Shown here in pieces: positions 25,042 through 33,567 of a stretch of DNA of 58,825 nt (positions are counted from its first letter, which is position 1; each line of letters begins with the position of its first letter). The DNA is from Nocardia brasiliensis IFM 10847. Lineage in GTDB: Bacteria > Actinomycetota > Actinomycetes > Mycobacteriales > Mycobacteriaceae. The stretch covers positions 1-58,825 of the forward strand of contig NZ_BAUA01000047.1 in assembly GCF_000710915.1 (NCBI RefSeq), in the 5' to 3' direction. Position numbers and translations under genes: made by a program. The notes beneath the pieces are model-generated. The model ran no database searches and had not been told where the DNA came from. It saw only the letters and a list, made by a program, of their open reading frames with translations.

Positions 25042-25971
25042 TCACCGCACCGCCCAGGTCGGGCGCCAAGCGTCCGAGGGGACCTTTGGCAGACCGCCGA
25101 CGTGGTCGATGACGCCGCGCAGTCCCGGATGCGGACACGCCGCGGCGAAGATGAGCGACAGCGGATAGGCCAGGGCGGGATTTGTGAGCGGGATGCGGCG
25201 CAGATCGTAGTGCGCGGGCCAGAGGTAGCGGTCCCGCGCGCCGACCAGGGTCGCCACGTCCGCCGAATCCGCCAGAATGTCGAGCAGTACCTCGTTGCCG
25301 AAATTCGGCCCGGCGGCATCGATGCGCAGATCGAAATGCGTGGCGAGTTGATCGTAGAACTCCGCCCATTCGCTGCCCGCCGCGATGCCCGGCACCCAGA
25401 TCCGGTGCCTGCGCAACTGGGCCGGGGTCAGCGTGCGTGCGGCGGCGAGCGGATGGCGCGGTCCGGCAAGCAGTTCCAGCGGCGAATCGAAGGCGTGGAT
25501 CATCCGCACGTCGTCCGGCAGCGTCGCGGCATCGGTGACCGAACGAAACGTGGCGTCGATCTCCCCCGCCCGCACGGCGGCTACCGCGACGCGCGGGTCG
25601 TCGACCTTGAGCGTCACCACGTCCAAGGCGATTTCGGGATGTGCGCGCCAATAGTCGTGCAGGACAACGGCTTGTGCCGAACGCAGACCGAGCACATCGA
25701 TCCGCAGCGCGCGCGATCCCGGTTCGATCGCGGCCACCGCCCGGTCGACGCTCGTGACGATGGTGCGCGCGTGCGGGAGGAAGGCTTGACCGTCGAGGGT
25801 CAGCTCGACGCCGCGCGCGGTCCGGGTGAACAGCCGGACGTCGAGTGCACGCTCCAGCGCGGCGATGCGCTTGGACACGGCCTGCTGCGTCACGCCGAGT
25901 TCCTCGGCCGCCTGCTGAAGTTGGCCGAGCTCAGCGGCGCGGACGAACGATCGGACCGCTTCGGTATCCAT
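25042..25971 (-). CDS. LysR-family transcriptional regulator
   Basis: 309 residues. An N-terminal winged HTH (MDTEAVRSFVRAAELGQLQQAAEELGVTQQAVSKRIAALE) is followed by a two-lobe periplasmic-binding-protein-like effector domain. It diverges from the MFS gene at 26092 over 120 nt that contain a CACAAC-N5-GTTGTG palindrome, so autoregulation and control of the pump are likely. TAGGGT lies 6 nt before the ATG, the leaderless spacing. The effector is unknown. Confidence 0.92.
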   Translation of the reverse strand: MDTEAVRSFVRAAELGQLQQAAEELGVTQQAVSKRIAALERALDVRLFTRTARGVELTLDGQAFLPHARTIVTSVDRAVAAIEPGSRALRIDVLGLRSAQAVVLHDYWRAHPEIALDVVTLKVDDPRVAVAAVRAGEIDATFRSVTDAATLPDDVRMIHAFDSPLELLAGPRHPLAAARTLTPAQLRRHRIWVPGIAAGSEWAEFYDQLATHFDLRIDAAGPNFGNEVLLDILADSADVATLVGARDRYLWPAHYDLRRIPLTNPALAYPLSLIFAAACPHPGLRGVIDHVGGLPKVPSDAWRPTWAVR

Positions 25972-25977
25972 GCCCCC

Positions 25978-26006
25978 ACCCTACGAGCACACAACTATCG
26001 GTTGTG
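25978..26006 (-). promoter_or_regulatory. LysR promoter (-10 TAGGGT) with an upstream palindromic operator
   Basis: On the minus strand TAGGGT (25978-25983) precedes the LysR ATG by 6 nt. CACAAC-TATCG-GTTGTG (25990-26006), a perfect 6-bp palindrome, sits just upstream where the -35 should be, the usual place for LysR autoregulation. Confidence 0.5.
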
Positions 26007-26091
26007 GCTCGCCGAAGCGCCGGTTGTTTGATCCGCCGCTGCCCCGGCTGCTGTGATCCCAGAGACGAGGGCCGGTTGTCCAGGGAGTGAG

Positions 26092-27372
26092 ATGCACGCA
26101 GGGTTGGGACGCGATTTCGGTTGGCTCTGGTCGGCCTACGCGGTCAGCACCTATGGCACCTGGCTGGCGTTCGGCGCTTTTCCTCTGCTCGCGGTGCGGG
26201 TACTCGACGCCTCGGCCTTCGCCGTGTCGATGCTGGAGGCGGCCGGGCTCGCCGTCGCGGCGACCATCGCGTTCGGGCTCGGGCCGTGGGTCGAGCATCG
26301 GACCAAGCGGCCGGTGCTGATCGCGATGGACCTGGTCCGGTTCGGCGCGCTGGCCAGTGTGCCGGTCGCGTATGCCCTCGGCGCGCTGACCTACGGACAA
26401 CTGCTGGTCGTATCGGTGGCCTCCGGCACCGCGAGCCTCGCCTTCGCCGCCGCCTCCGGGGCGTATCTGAAACTTCTGCTGCACAGCGACGAATTGCTCG
26501 TCGCCAGTGGCAGATTCGAAGGGACGAGCTGGGTGGCGACCGCGGTCGGACCGCCGCTGGGTGGTGCACTGATCGGGGTGTTCGGCCCGGTCGTCACGAT
26601 CACCGCCGACGCGGTCAGCTTCCTGCTGTCCGCGTGCGCCGTGCGCCGGATCCGCGGCGACGATATCGCCACGCCGCGCTCCGAGTCCGCCGCGCCACCC
26701 GGAATCGGCCTGCTCGACGGCTGGCGATACATCCGCCGGGACCGGGTCCTTCTGCGCTTGTTCCTCAACTCGATTTCGGTCAGCGGCTTGATCATGGCAG
26801 GCGTCCCGCTGCTGTCGGTCCTGTTGCTCGGCGAATATCATTTCCCTGCTTGGCAATACGGTCTCGCCTTCGGGGTTCCGGCGCTCGGCGGTTTCGTCGG
26901 CGCGCGCCTGTCGGCCCGCCTGGTGCTCCGCTACGGCGGACAGCGGGTCATGCTCGTCTCCGGCTGGTTGCGCGCGGTCTTCCCGCTCGGCCTCGCCACC
27001 GTCGGGCCGGGAATTCCCGGACTGCTCACCGTGATCGGCGTCGAAGCCCTCTTGATCGCGTGTATGGGTGTCTTCAATCCGGTCCAAGCGACCGTCCGCC
27101 TGCGGCGTACACCCCGGGACCACGCGGCCCGCGTGCTCAGCACCTGGAACGCCTGCGCGAAAATGCTGCAGGCAGCCCTGATGGTGCTCTGGGGCGTGCT
27201 CGCCACCTGTACCAGCCCGCACACCGCGATCACGATCTCCGGCGTACTGCTGCTCGCCACCCCCTTGCTGCTCCCCTCGGCCGCCGACTACCGGAGCAAG
27301 GCGCCGAGCGCGAGGAACCCACAGATCAACACGCCCAAGAGGCCGAGCAGCGGGGCCACGAAGCGCACATAG
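26092..27372 (+). CDS. MFS transporter
   Basis: 426 residues with about 12 hydrophobic segments and an MFS_3/MefA-like layout (WSAYAVSTYGTWLAFGAFPLLAVRVL at the N-terminus, WRYIRRDRVLLRLF after the central loop). The ATG at 26092 has GGGAG upstream. The last 25 or so residues are polar (SKAPSARNPQINTPKRPSSGATKRT) and run into the oppositely oriented YfcC-like gene, overlapping it by 85 nt. The divergent LysR regulator is the likely controller. An exporter role is inferred from the family. Confidence 0.88.
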   Translation: MHAGLGRDFGWLWSAYAVSTYGTWLAFGAFPLLAVRVLDASAFAVSMLEAAGLAVAATIAFGLGPWVEHRTKRPVLIAMDLVRFGALASVPVAYALGALTYGQLLVVSVASGTASLAFAAASGAYLKLLLHSDELLVASGRFEGTSWVATAVGPPLGGALIGVFGPVVTITADAVSFLLSACAVRRIRGDDIATPRSESAAPPGIGLLDGWRYIRRDRVLLRLFLNSISVSGLIMAGVPLLSVLLLGEYHFPAWQYGLAFGVPALGGFVGARLSARLVLRYGGQRVMLVSGWLRAVFPLGLATVGPGIPGLLTVIGVEALLIACMGVFNPVQATVRLRRTPRDHAARVLSTWNACAKMLQAALMVLWGVLATCTSPHTAITISGVLLLATPLLLPSAADYRSKAPSARNPQINTPKRPSSGATKRT

Positions 27373-28802
27373 CGGTCGTAGCGCACCTTCGCCAGGGCGA
27401 GACCGCCGGTCACCACCGCCGTGGTCGGGGTGACGAGATTGGCCCAGCCCGACGCCGACTGCCACGCGGTGACCACAAGGGAGCGTGGCACATTCGCGAA
27501 ATCGGCGAGTGGCGCCATGATCGGCATGACCAGGGTGGCATGCCCGGAGCTGGACGGGATCAGGAAGCCGAGCGGGACGTTCACCAGAAACACCGTGACC
27601 GCGAACGCCATCGATGACGTACCGGTTACCAGGCCCTCCAGGGAATGCAATGCGGTGCTGGTGATTTCGGTGTTGTTCATGATGACGGTCACGCCGCGTG
27701 CCAGCACGATCACCAGGCCGGCGCCGACGAAATCACCGAAGCCCTTGCCGATGGCCTCGGACACCCTGTTCTCCCCCAGCCCGCCGACCAGTCCCACCAC
27801 CACCGCGCCCAGCAGGAACAGCGCGGTGAGTTCGGGGAAGTACCAACCCAATTGCCAGCCGTAGCGCTCGGCGCCGGGCCCGTCGATCACCTCCGCCCAC
27901 GGGATGATCGCGAAGATCATGAACACGAAAGTCGCTGCCACCAACCAGAGCACCGCTTGCTGACGCCGGGTCATGGGATCGGGGCGATGATCGTCGGCCG
28001 ATACCTCGCGGTCGCCGGGTTGCCAACCGGACCAGGACTTCGCCGGATCGCGTCTGACCCGCTCCGCGTACCGGAGCACGTAACCGACGGTGACGGCGGT
28101 GAGTACCGCCAGCATCGCGAGCCGGAGTCCGATCCCCTCGCCGAGGGGCACGCCGGCCGCCGCGGACGCCGTGCCGGTGGCGAACGGATTCACCGTCGAA
28201 CACAGCATGCCGACACCGGCGCCGCAGATGATCGTGCCCACCGCCGTCATCCGGTCATAGCCCAGTGCCAGCAGCAGCGGCACCAGCACTGCGTAGCAGC
28301 CGAGCGTTTCCTCCGCGAAGCCCTCGACCGTGCCCGCGATCGCGAAGACCAGCATGATGCCGACGATCAGCAGTGCGGACCGGTCACGCAACCGATGGGC
28401 CAGGCGCCCGATCCCGCTGTCGAGGGCGCCGGTCGCGAAGGCGACGGTGATGAACGCGCCGACCGCCAGCACGAACAGGAAGACCGCCGCCGCGCCGTAG
28501 AGGTGACCGGTCAGGTCCGGACCGACCTGCCCCGACCTGTCGTCCTGAATGCCGTAGAGACCGCTGACCGGCGCGAGGAACAGCTCCCGCAACCGCTCGC
28601 CGAACCCCTTGGCCTCGTCGACGCGGTGATAGGTGCCCGCGATCGGACGGCCGCGCGCATCGGTGTCGTAAGCCCCCGGCGGAATCACGAACGCCGCGAG
28701 CCACACCAGCACTGCGACACCGGCGAGGATCGTATAGGTCGAGGGAAACAACCACGTCTTCTGTGCCCGGTCGGCACGCACCGCTGGGTCCATGGCCGCC
28801 AT
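27288..28802 (-). CDS. YfcC-family (C4-dicarboxylate/arginine-type) membrane carrier
   Basis: About 504 residues with roughly 12 transmembrane segments. YfcC-family features are PPGAYDTDARGRPIAGTYHRV near the N-terminus, [49 protein letters not shown] and a late PSSSGHATLVMPIMAPLAD followed by WANLVTPTTAVV. The family is related to DcuC and ArcD anion or amino-acid carriers, but its substrates are mostly unproven. Three in-frame starts (28817 GTG, 28802 ATG, 28793 ATG) are possible; none has a clear Shine-Dalgarno. It overlaps the convergent MFS gene by 85 nt. Confidence 0.85.
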   Translation of the reverse strand: MAAMDPAVRADRAQKTWLFPSTYTILAGVAVLVWLAAFVIPPGAYDTDARGRPIAGTYHRVDEAKGFGERLRELFLAPVSGLYGIQDDRSGQVGPDLTGHLYGAAAVFLFVLAVGAFITVAFATGALDSGIGRLAHRLRDRSALLIVGIMLVFAIAGTVEGFAEETLGCYAVLVPLLLALGYDRMTAVGTIICGAGVGMLCSTVNPFATGTASAAAGVPLGEGIGLRLAMLAVLTAVTVGYVLRYAERVRRDPAKSWSGWQPGDREVSADDHRPDPMTRRQQAVLWLVAATFVFMIFAIIPWAEVIDGPGAERYGWQLGWYFPELTALFLLGAVVVGLVGGLGENRVSEAIGKGFGDFVGAGLVIVLARGVTVIMNNTEITSTALHSLEGLVTGTSSMAFAVTVFLVNVPLGFLIPSSSGHATLVMPIMAPLADFANVPRSLVVTAWQSASGWANLVTPTTAVVTGGLALAKVRYDRYVRFVAPLLGLLGVLICGFLALGALLR

Positions 28803-28873
28803 GCAACCATCCGCCACCCCGCTGCCTGCGCAGCCGCGCCGGAAGCGTCGCTCGGGCGGCTGACCCCGACTGA

Positions 28874-28879
28874 TAGTGT
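28874..28879 (+). promoter_or_regulatory. -10 element (TAGTGT) of the ABC-F leader transcript
   Basis: TAGTGT matches TANNNT and lies 6 nt before the GTG of a nine-codon leader frame, so the transcript probably begins on that GTG. It is about 170 nt upstream of the ABC-F start. Confidence 0.5.
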
Positions 28880-28885
28880 GAACAC

Positions 28886-28912
28886 GTGCTCATCGAGGTC
28901 GACAGACGCTAG
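28886..28912 (+). CDS. Leader peptide MLIEVDRR (upstream ORF of the ABC-F gene)
   Basis: GTG followed by CTC ATC GAG GTC GAC AGA CGC and TAG gives an eight-residue peptide. It starts at the predicted transcription start (leaderless) and ends directly before a GC-rich hairpin. Inducible ABC-F and methylase resistance genes are commonly controlled by ribosome stalling on such short leaders, which fits its position. Translation is inferred. Confidence 0.4.
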   Translation: MLIEVDRR

Positions 28913-29030
28913 CCGCCCGGTCGAAGGCGGCGCCCTCATTTCCGTGCTCGTTCGAGTACGGCCGCGCCCTTCGCCGGCAGCCACAGGAATCTGTTCTCAC
29001 CTCGCTGCCGCTCGCTCGCGAGCAGGAAGA
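28912..29030 (+). promoter_or_regulatory. Candidate attenuator/anti-SD hairpins in the ABC-F leader
   Basis: Stem 1 is GCCGCC (28912-28917) with GGCGGC (28926-28931). A second stem pairs GTGCTC with GAGTAC (28944-28959). CGAAGG (28922-28927) can alternatively pair with CCTTCG (28968-28973), competing with stem 1. A last stem GCTCG-CTCG-CGAGC (29010-29023) abuts the AGGAAG Shine-Dalgarno. Mutually exclusive folds after a leader peptide are the layout of translation-coupled attenuation. Confidence 0.4.
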
Positions 29031-29041
29031 GCCACTGACGC

Positions 29042-30631
29042 ATGTCCATCACCTCGGCAATCGCCCTGCACCAACTGACCTTCGAATGGCCGGACGGCTC
29101 CGTCGCCCTCGCCGGCGTCGACGGCGCCTTCACCACCGGTCGCACCGGCTTGGTCGGCCGTAACGGCGCAGGCAAGTCGACCCTGTTGCGCCTGATCGCC
29201 GGAGAACTCACCCCGACGTCCGGACGCATCGAAACCACCGGCGACGTCGGGTACCTACCGCAAACCCTCACCCTCGGGCGCGACGCCACCATCGCCGAAC
29301 TGCTCGGCATCGCGGACGAACTGGCCGCACTGCGCGCCATCGAGTCGGGCGAGGGCGACGCCGCGCATTTCGAGACCGTCGGCGACGACTGGGACATCGA
29401 GGCCCGGGCCGACCAGGCGCTCCACGAAATAGGTTTCGGCGCAGCCGATCTCGATCGCACCGTCGGTGCGATCTCCGGCGGCCAGGCGGTCCTCGTCGCG
29501 ATCACCGGCCTGCGCGTGCAACGCAAGCCGATCACGCTGCTCGACGAGCCGACCAACAACCTCGATCGCGAAACTCGCGCCCAGCTCACCGCGTTCGTCG
29601 ACACGTGGCCGGGCACCCTCGTGGTGGTCAGTCACGATCTCGAACTGCTCGAGCACATGGACGCCACCGCCGAATTGCACAGTGCGACACTGGAAGTGTT
29701 CGGCGGCCCCTATAGCGCGTGGCGCGAACACGTCGAGCAACAGCAGGCGGCCGCGACCCAGGCGGCCCGGACCGCCGAGCAGGCGTTGAAAGTCGAGAAA
29801 CGCCAACGCATCGAGGCCGAGACCAAGCTGGCCCGGCGCGAACGCACCGGCCGCGCGACGCAGCAGCACGGCGGTATCCCGCGCATCCTGGCGGGCAACC
29901 GCGCCAGCAAGGCGCAAGCCGCCGCCGGCGCCATGCGCACCACGCTGGACGCCAAAGTTGCTGCGGCCCAGGAGGTACTGGACACCGCAGCGGCGCGGGT
30001 CCGCTCCGACGAACACATCCACTTGGACCTGCCCGATCCCGATGTACCCCGCAGCAGGCGCATCGCGGAACTGCGCGACGGCGATCGCGGCGTCACGGTC
30101 CAGGGGCCGGAGCGGGTCGCCGTGATCGGTCCCAACGGCGCGGGCAAGTCCACGCTCATCGAGGATCTCGTGCACGGTCGCCGACCGGAGCGCGGCGCCC
30201 TCTACACCGATCGCGTCGGATATCTCCCGCAGCGCCTCGACGGCTTGGACGAGCAGGCCAGCGCGGTGGAGAACGTGCACGCGGTGGCCGTCACCACCCC
30301 GCCCGGCACCATTCGCAACCAGCTGGCCCGGCTACTGCTGCGCGGTGCCGCGGCCGAACGCCCGGTGTCGAGTCTGTCCGGCGGTGAGCGTTTCCGAGTC
30401 TCGTTGGCGCGCTTGCTGCTCGCCGATCCGCCGGTCCAGTTGCTGATCCTCGACGAGCCGACCAACAACCTCGACATCGCCTCCGTCGACCAGCTCGTCG
30501 AGGCCCTCGCCGACTATCGCGGCGCGCTCTTGGTGGTCAGCCACGACTATCCGTTCCTGCGGCGACTCGGCATCGACACCGTCGTCGCACTCGACGCCGA
30601 CGGAAGTTTCCAGCCGCAGGCCTCGCTGTAG
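29042..30631 (+). CDS. ABC-F family ATPase (ribosome-associated, resistance/translation factor type)
   Basis: 529 residues, two ATP-binding cassettes and no membrane segments. Domain 1 has Walker [10 protein letters not shown], signature ISGGQ and Walker [11 protein letters not shown]. The charged linker around 230-300 ([25 protein letters not shown]) is the ABC-F interdomain arm. Domain 2 has [14 protein letters not shown] and [15 protein letters not shown] proteins bind the ribosomal E site and either dislodge antibiotics or support translation. The long structured leader with an upstream ORF points to inducible control and favours a resistance-type member. Confidence 0.92.
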   Translation: MSITSAIALHQLTFEWPDGSVALAGVDGAFTTGRTGLVGRNGAGKSTLLRLIAGELTPTSGRIETTGDVGYLPQTLTLGRDATIAELLGIADELAALRAIESGEGDAAHFETVGDDWDIEARADQALHEIGFGAADLDRTVGAISGGQAVLVAITGLRVQRKPITLLDEPTNNLDRETRAQLTAFVDTWPGTLVVVSHDLELLEHMDATAELHSATLEVFGGPYSAWREHVEQQQAAATQAARTAEQALKVEKRQRIEAETKLARRERTGRATQQHGGIPRILAGNRASKAQAAAGAMRTTLDAKVAAAQEVLDTAAARVRSDEHIHLDLPDPDVPRSRRIAELRDGDRGVTVQGPERVAVIGPNGAGKSTLIEDLVHGRRPERGALYTDRVGYLPQRLDGLDEQASAVENVHAVAVTTPPGTIRNQLARLLLRGAAAERPVSSLSGGERFRVSLARLLLADPPVQLLILDEPTNNLDIASVDQLVEALADYRGALLVVSHDYPFLRRLGIDTVVALDADGSFQPQASL

Positions 30632-30751
30632 CGCCCGGTGACCGGCGGTCTCGCGACCGAGACCGCCGGTCGCACGGCGTGCCGCACCAAAGCGCCTGGT
30701 GACTCGCTTCCGTGGGCCCGGAAAGGGTGCATACCGGGCGGCGTAGCGTTT

Positions 30752-31954
30752 ATGCCTATGGCAGCACCCAAGCACACCGGTCCGACGCCGGGCATTCGGC
30801 GGCTGGCCGCGGTGTGCCGGACCGAGGTCCCGGTGCTGACGCGGCGGCTGATGGCGGCGATCTTCACCGATATCCCCGAGTGGACGGATTACTCGCCGGT
30901 CAGCCGCGAGGAGCTGCGCAACGGCTGCCGCAGCTACCTGACCCGGGTGCTGGACCTGCTCGCCGGAGATGTCTCCGTGCCGGACCGCGACGACGTCGCC
31001 GCCGCCATCGGCCGCAACCGTGCGGCGCAAGGCGTGCCGCTCGAGGTGATGCTGCGGACGTTCCGGCTCGGCGGCCAGATCGTCTGGGAGGCGCTGCTCG
31101 ACCGCGCCGACGACCTGGCACCGGGCGAGTTCCGCGAGATCGGCGCCGCGACCTGGTCGGTGATCGACGGTATGTCCTCGGCGCTGGTCACCTCCTACCG
31201 CAATACCGAACTCGAGCAGGTGCGCCGGGACGAGCGCCGCAGGCACGGGCTGATCGAGGATCTGCTGGCCGGACGCGCGCACGACGCGACCTTCGCCGCC
31301 CGCGCCGCCCGCGAACTGAACCTGCCCGCGCACGGCGCCTATCTCGTGGTGGCGGTGCGCGGCGCCCGGCCCGCCGTGCAGCTCGGCACCGAGACGGCCT
31401 TGGCGGCGTTGGGTATTCGCTCGGTGTGGCACGATAGGGTGGACGCCACGGTCGGCTTGGTTTCACTCGAGCGGCACGACAGTTCCACTGTGCTGCAACA
31501 GATCCGGCCGCGCGTCCGCGGCGGGGCCGCGGCCTCGCCGCCGGTGCCGGGACTGGCCCAGATCGATGCCGCCCACTCGCTGGCCATGCTCGCTTTGGAG
31601 ACATTGCCCACGGACGCACAGGGTTTGGTGTTGCTCGAGGAGCGCTATCCCGAGGCGATGCTGCTGCGTTCCCCGGACCTCACCGAACTGCTGGTGACGC
31701 GCACGCTCGGGCCGGTGCTCGCACTCCCCGAGCGAGAACGCGAGATCCTGCTGGAGACGCTGGCCGCCTGGCTGGCCGAGAACTGCTCGGCCGCCAATGC
31801 CGCGCCGCTGCTGCACTGCCACCGCAACACCGTCATCAACCGGCTGCAACGCATCGCCGCGCTGCTGGGCCGCCCGCTCGAGGGCCCACGCGCTTATGTC
31901 GAGCTGTCGCTCGCGCTGGCGGCAGTCGAGCTGGGTGTGACCGGAACGGACTGA
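30752..31954 (+). CDS. PucR/CdaR-type transcriptional regulator
   Basis: About 400 residues. The C-terminal 60 residues are a PucR-type helix-turn-helix (LETLAAWLAENCSAANAAPLLHCHRNTVINRLQRIAALLG); the rest resembles the RsbRD/GGDEF-like N-terminal parts of CdaR-class regulators. Two ATG codons two positions apart (30752, 30758) could start it; neither has a clear Shine-Dalgarno. It lies upstream of, and in the same direction as, the dehydrogenase-complex operon but is separated by a terminator, so control of that operon is plausible without direct evidence. Confidence 0.85.
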   Translation: MPMAAPKHTGPTPGIRRLAAVCRTEVPVLTRRLMAAIFTDIPEWTDYSPVSREELRNGCRSYLTRVLDLLAGDVSVPDRDDVAAAIGRNRAAQGVPLEVMLRTFRLGGQIVWEALLDRADDLAPGEFREIGAATWSVIDGMSSALVTSYRNTELEQVRRDERRRHGLIEDLLAGRAHDATFAARAARELNLPAHGAYLVVAVRGARPAVQLGTETALAALGIRSVWHDRVDATVGLVSLERHDSSTVLQQIRPRVRGGAAASPPVPGLAQIDAAHSLAMLALETLPTDAQGLVLLEERYPEAMLLRSPDLTELLVTRTLGPVLALPEREREILLETLAAWLAENCSAANAAPLLHCHRNTVINRLQRIAALLGRPLEGPRAYVELSLALAAVELGVTGTD

Positions 31955-31959
31955 GCGCC

Positions 31960-31987
31960 CGCAGCGATTGTGCGCTGCGCCCATTTT
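31960..31987 (+). terminator. Rho-independent terminator after the PucR-type regulator
   Basis: CGCAGCG (31960-31966) and CGCTGCG (31973-31979) form a 7-bp stem with loop ATTGTG, followed by a short T tract (31984-31987). It separates the regulator from the E3 gene. Confidence 0.6.
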
Positions 31988-32109
31988 CCCGCCCCGATTT
32001 CTGGGCTTCCGGCAAATTGCTTGGGCAATCACGGCCCACAAGACTCGGGAGAACGACCCACGCCACAACCCGGCCGGGTCGCTAATCGTCGAGATGAGGA
32101 GCACCACGA

Positions 32110-33558
32110 GTGCCGGAATTCGATCTACTGGTGATCGGCGGCGGACCGGGCGGCTACGTGGCCGCCATCCGGGGCGCGCAGCGCGGACTCCGGGTCGGCT
32201 TGGTGGAGAAGGAGCGCCCGGGCGGGGTCTGCCTGAACTGGGGTTGCATCCCGACCAAGGCGATGCTGCGGTCCGCCGAGGTCTTCCACACCCTTACCGC
32301 CGCAGCGGAATTCGGCGTCTACGCCGACAACGTGCGCTTCGACTTCGCGGCCGTGCGGCAGCGCAAGGACGGGGTCGTCAAGGAACTCACCGACGGCGTC
32401 GCCGGCCTGCTGAAGGCCAACGGCGTCACGGTCATCGAGGGTCACGCGCGGTTCGTCGGGCCGACCACGGTCGAGGTGCACGAGACCGGCGCGTCGCCCA
32501 TCTTCGAGGGCGGCCCCCGCTACGCCGCCGCGCCGGGCGCGCCGGTGCGGCAGGTCAGCGCGCAGGACGTGATCGTCGCGACCGGCTCGGTGCCCGCGCT
32601 GCTGCCGATTCCCGGTGCCGACCTGCCCGGTGTCGTCACCTCCGACGGCGCGTTCGGGCTCACCGAGGTGCCGCGGCGTCTGGTGGTGATCGGCGGCAGT
32701 GCGGTCGGCGCGGAATGGGCCAGCCTGTTCGCCACGTTCGGCAGCCAGGTCACCGTGGTGGAAATGCAGGATCGCCTGGTTCCGTTGGAGGACAAGGAGA
32801 TCGGCGACGCGCTCGGCCGCTCCTTCCGCAAGCGCGGCATCACCGTGCTGACCGGAGCCACCGTCACCGCCATCGCACAGGACGACGGCCTGCGGGTCTC
32901 GGTCGCCGGACCCAAGCCGCAGGACATCCCCGCCGACGTCGTACTGGTCGGGGTGGGCCGGCGACCCAACACCGCGAACCTGGGCCTGGACGTCGCCGGA
33001 ATCGGCACGGACGCACGGGGTTTCATCGAGGTCGATGATCAGCTCCGGACCGGGGCCGAGCACGTCTACGCCATCGGCGACGTCACCGGCCGGGCACTGC
33101 TCGCCCATGTCGCCTCGCATCAGGGCCTCACCGCGGCCGACGTGATCGCCGGACACGACGCGCACATCGACTACGCGGTGATCCCGGCCGCCACCTTCAC
33201 CCATCCGGAGATCGCGAGCGTCGGGCTGACCGAGGCGGCCGCGCGTGCGGCCGGTCACGAGGTGATCACCGCCAAGTTCCCGTTCGCGGCGCTGGGCCGG
33301 GCGAAGACCTTCGGCGAAACCGAGGGCATCATGAAGATCGTTGCCGGGCAACGGCATCGGGAAGTGCTCGGGGTGCACATCATCGGCCCGTCGGCCAGCG
33401 ACCTGATCACCGAGGGCGCGCTGGCCATCTACCTGGAGGCGACGCTCGACGAGCTGGCCGACACCATCCACGCCCACCCCACCCTCGGCGAGATCGGCAT
33501 GGAGACGGCGCTGGCCGGGCTCGGACTGCCGGTGCACATCGCGCCGCGCAAGCGTTAG
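32110..33558 (+). CDS. lpdA: Dihydrolipoyl dehydrogenase (E3)
   Basis: 482 residues. FAD site GGGPGGYVAAIRGAQ, redox disulfide GGVCLNWGCIPTK (Cys41, Cys46), NAD site VIGGSAVGAEWASLF, second FAD contact HVYAIGDVTG, and the catalytic C-terminal HPTLGE His-Glu pair. It reoxidises the lipoyl arm of a 2-oxoacid dehydrogenase complex and makes NADH. GTG start with GAGGAG upstream. It is first in a four-gene operon with E1 alpha, E1 beta and E2, 9 nt before the next gene. Confidence 0.94.
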   Translation: MPEFDLLVIGGGPGGYVAAIRGAQRGLRVGLVEKERPGGVCLNWGCIPTKAMLRSAEVFHTLTAAAEFGVYADNVRFDFAAVRQRKDGVVKELTDGVAGLLKANGVTVIEGHARFVGPTTVEVHETGASPIFEGGPRYAAAPGAPVRQVSAQDVIVATGSVPALLPIPGADLPGVVTSDGAFGLTEVPRRLVVIGGSAVGAEWASLFATFGSQVTVVEMQDRLVPLEDKEIGDALGRSFRKRGITVLTGATVTAIAQDDGLRVSVAGPKPQDIPADVVLVGVGRRPNTANLGLDVAGIGTDARGFIEVDDQLRTGAEHVYAIGDVTGRALLAHVASHQGLTAADVIAGHDAHIDYAVIPAATFTHPEIASVGLTEAAARAAGHEVITAKFPFAALGRAKTFGETEGIMKIVAGQRHREVLGVHIIGPSASDLITEGALAIYLEATLDELADTIHAHPTLGEIGMETALAGLGLPVHIAPRKR

Positions 33559-33567
33559 GAGCCGCAG

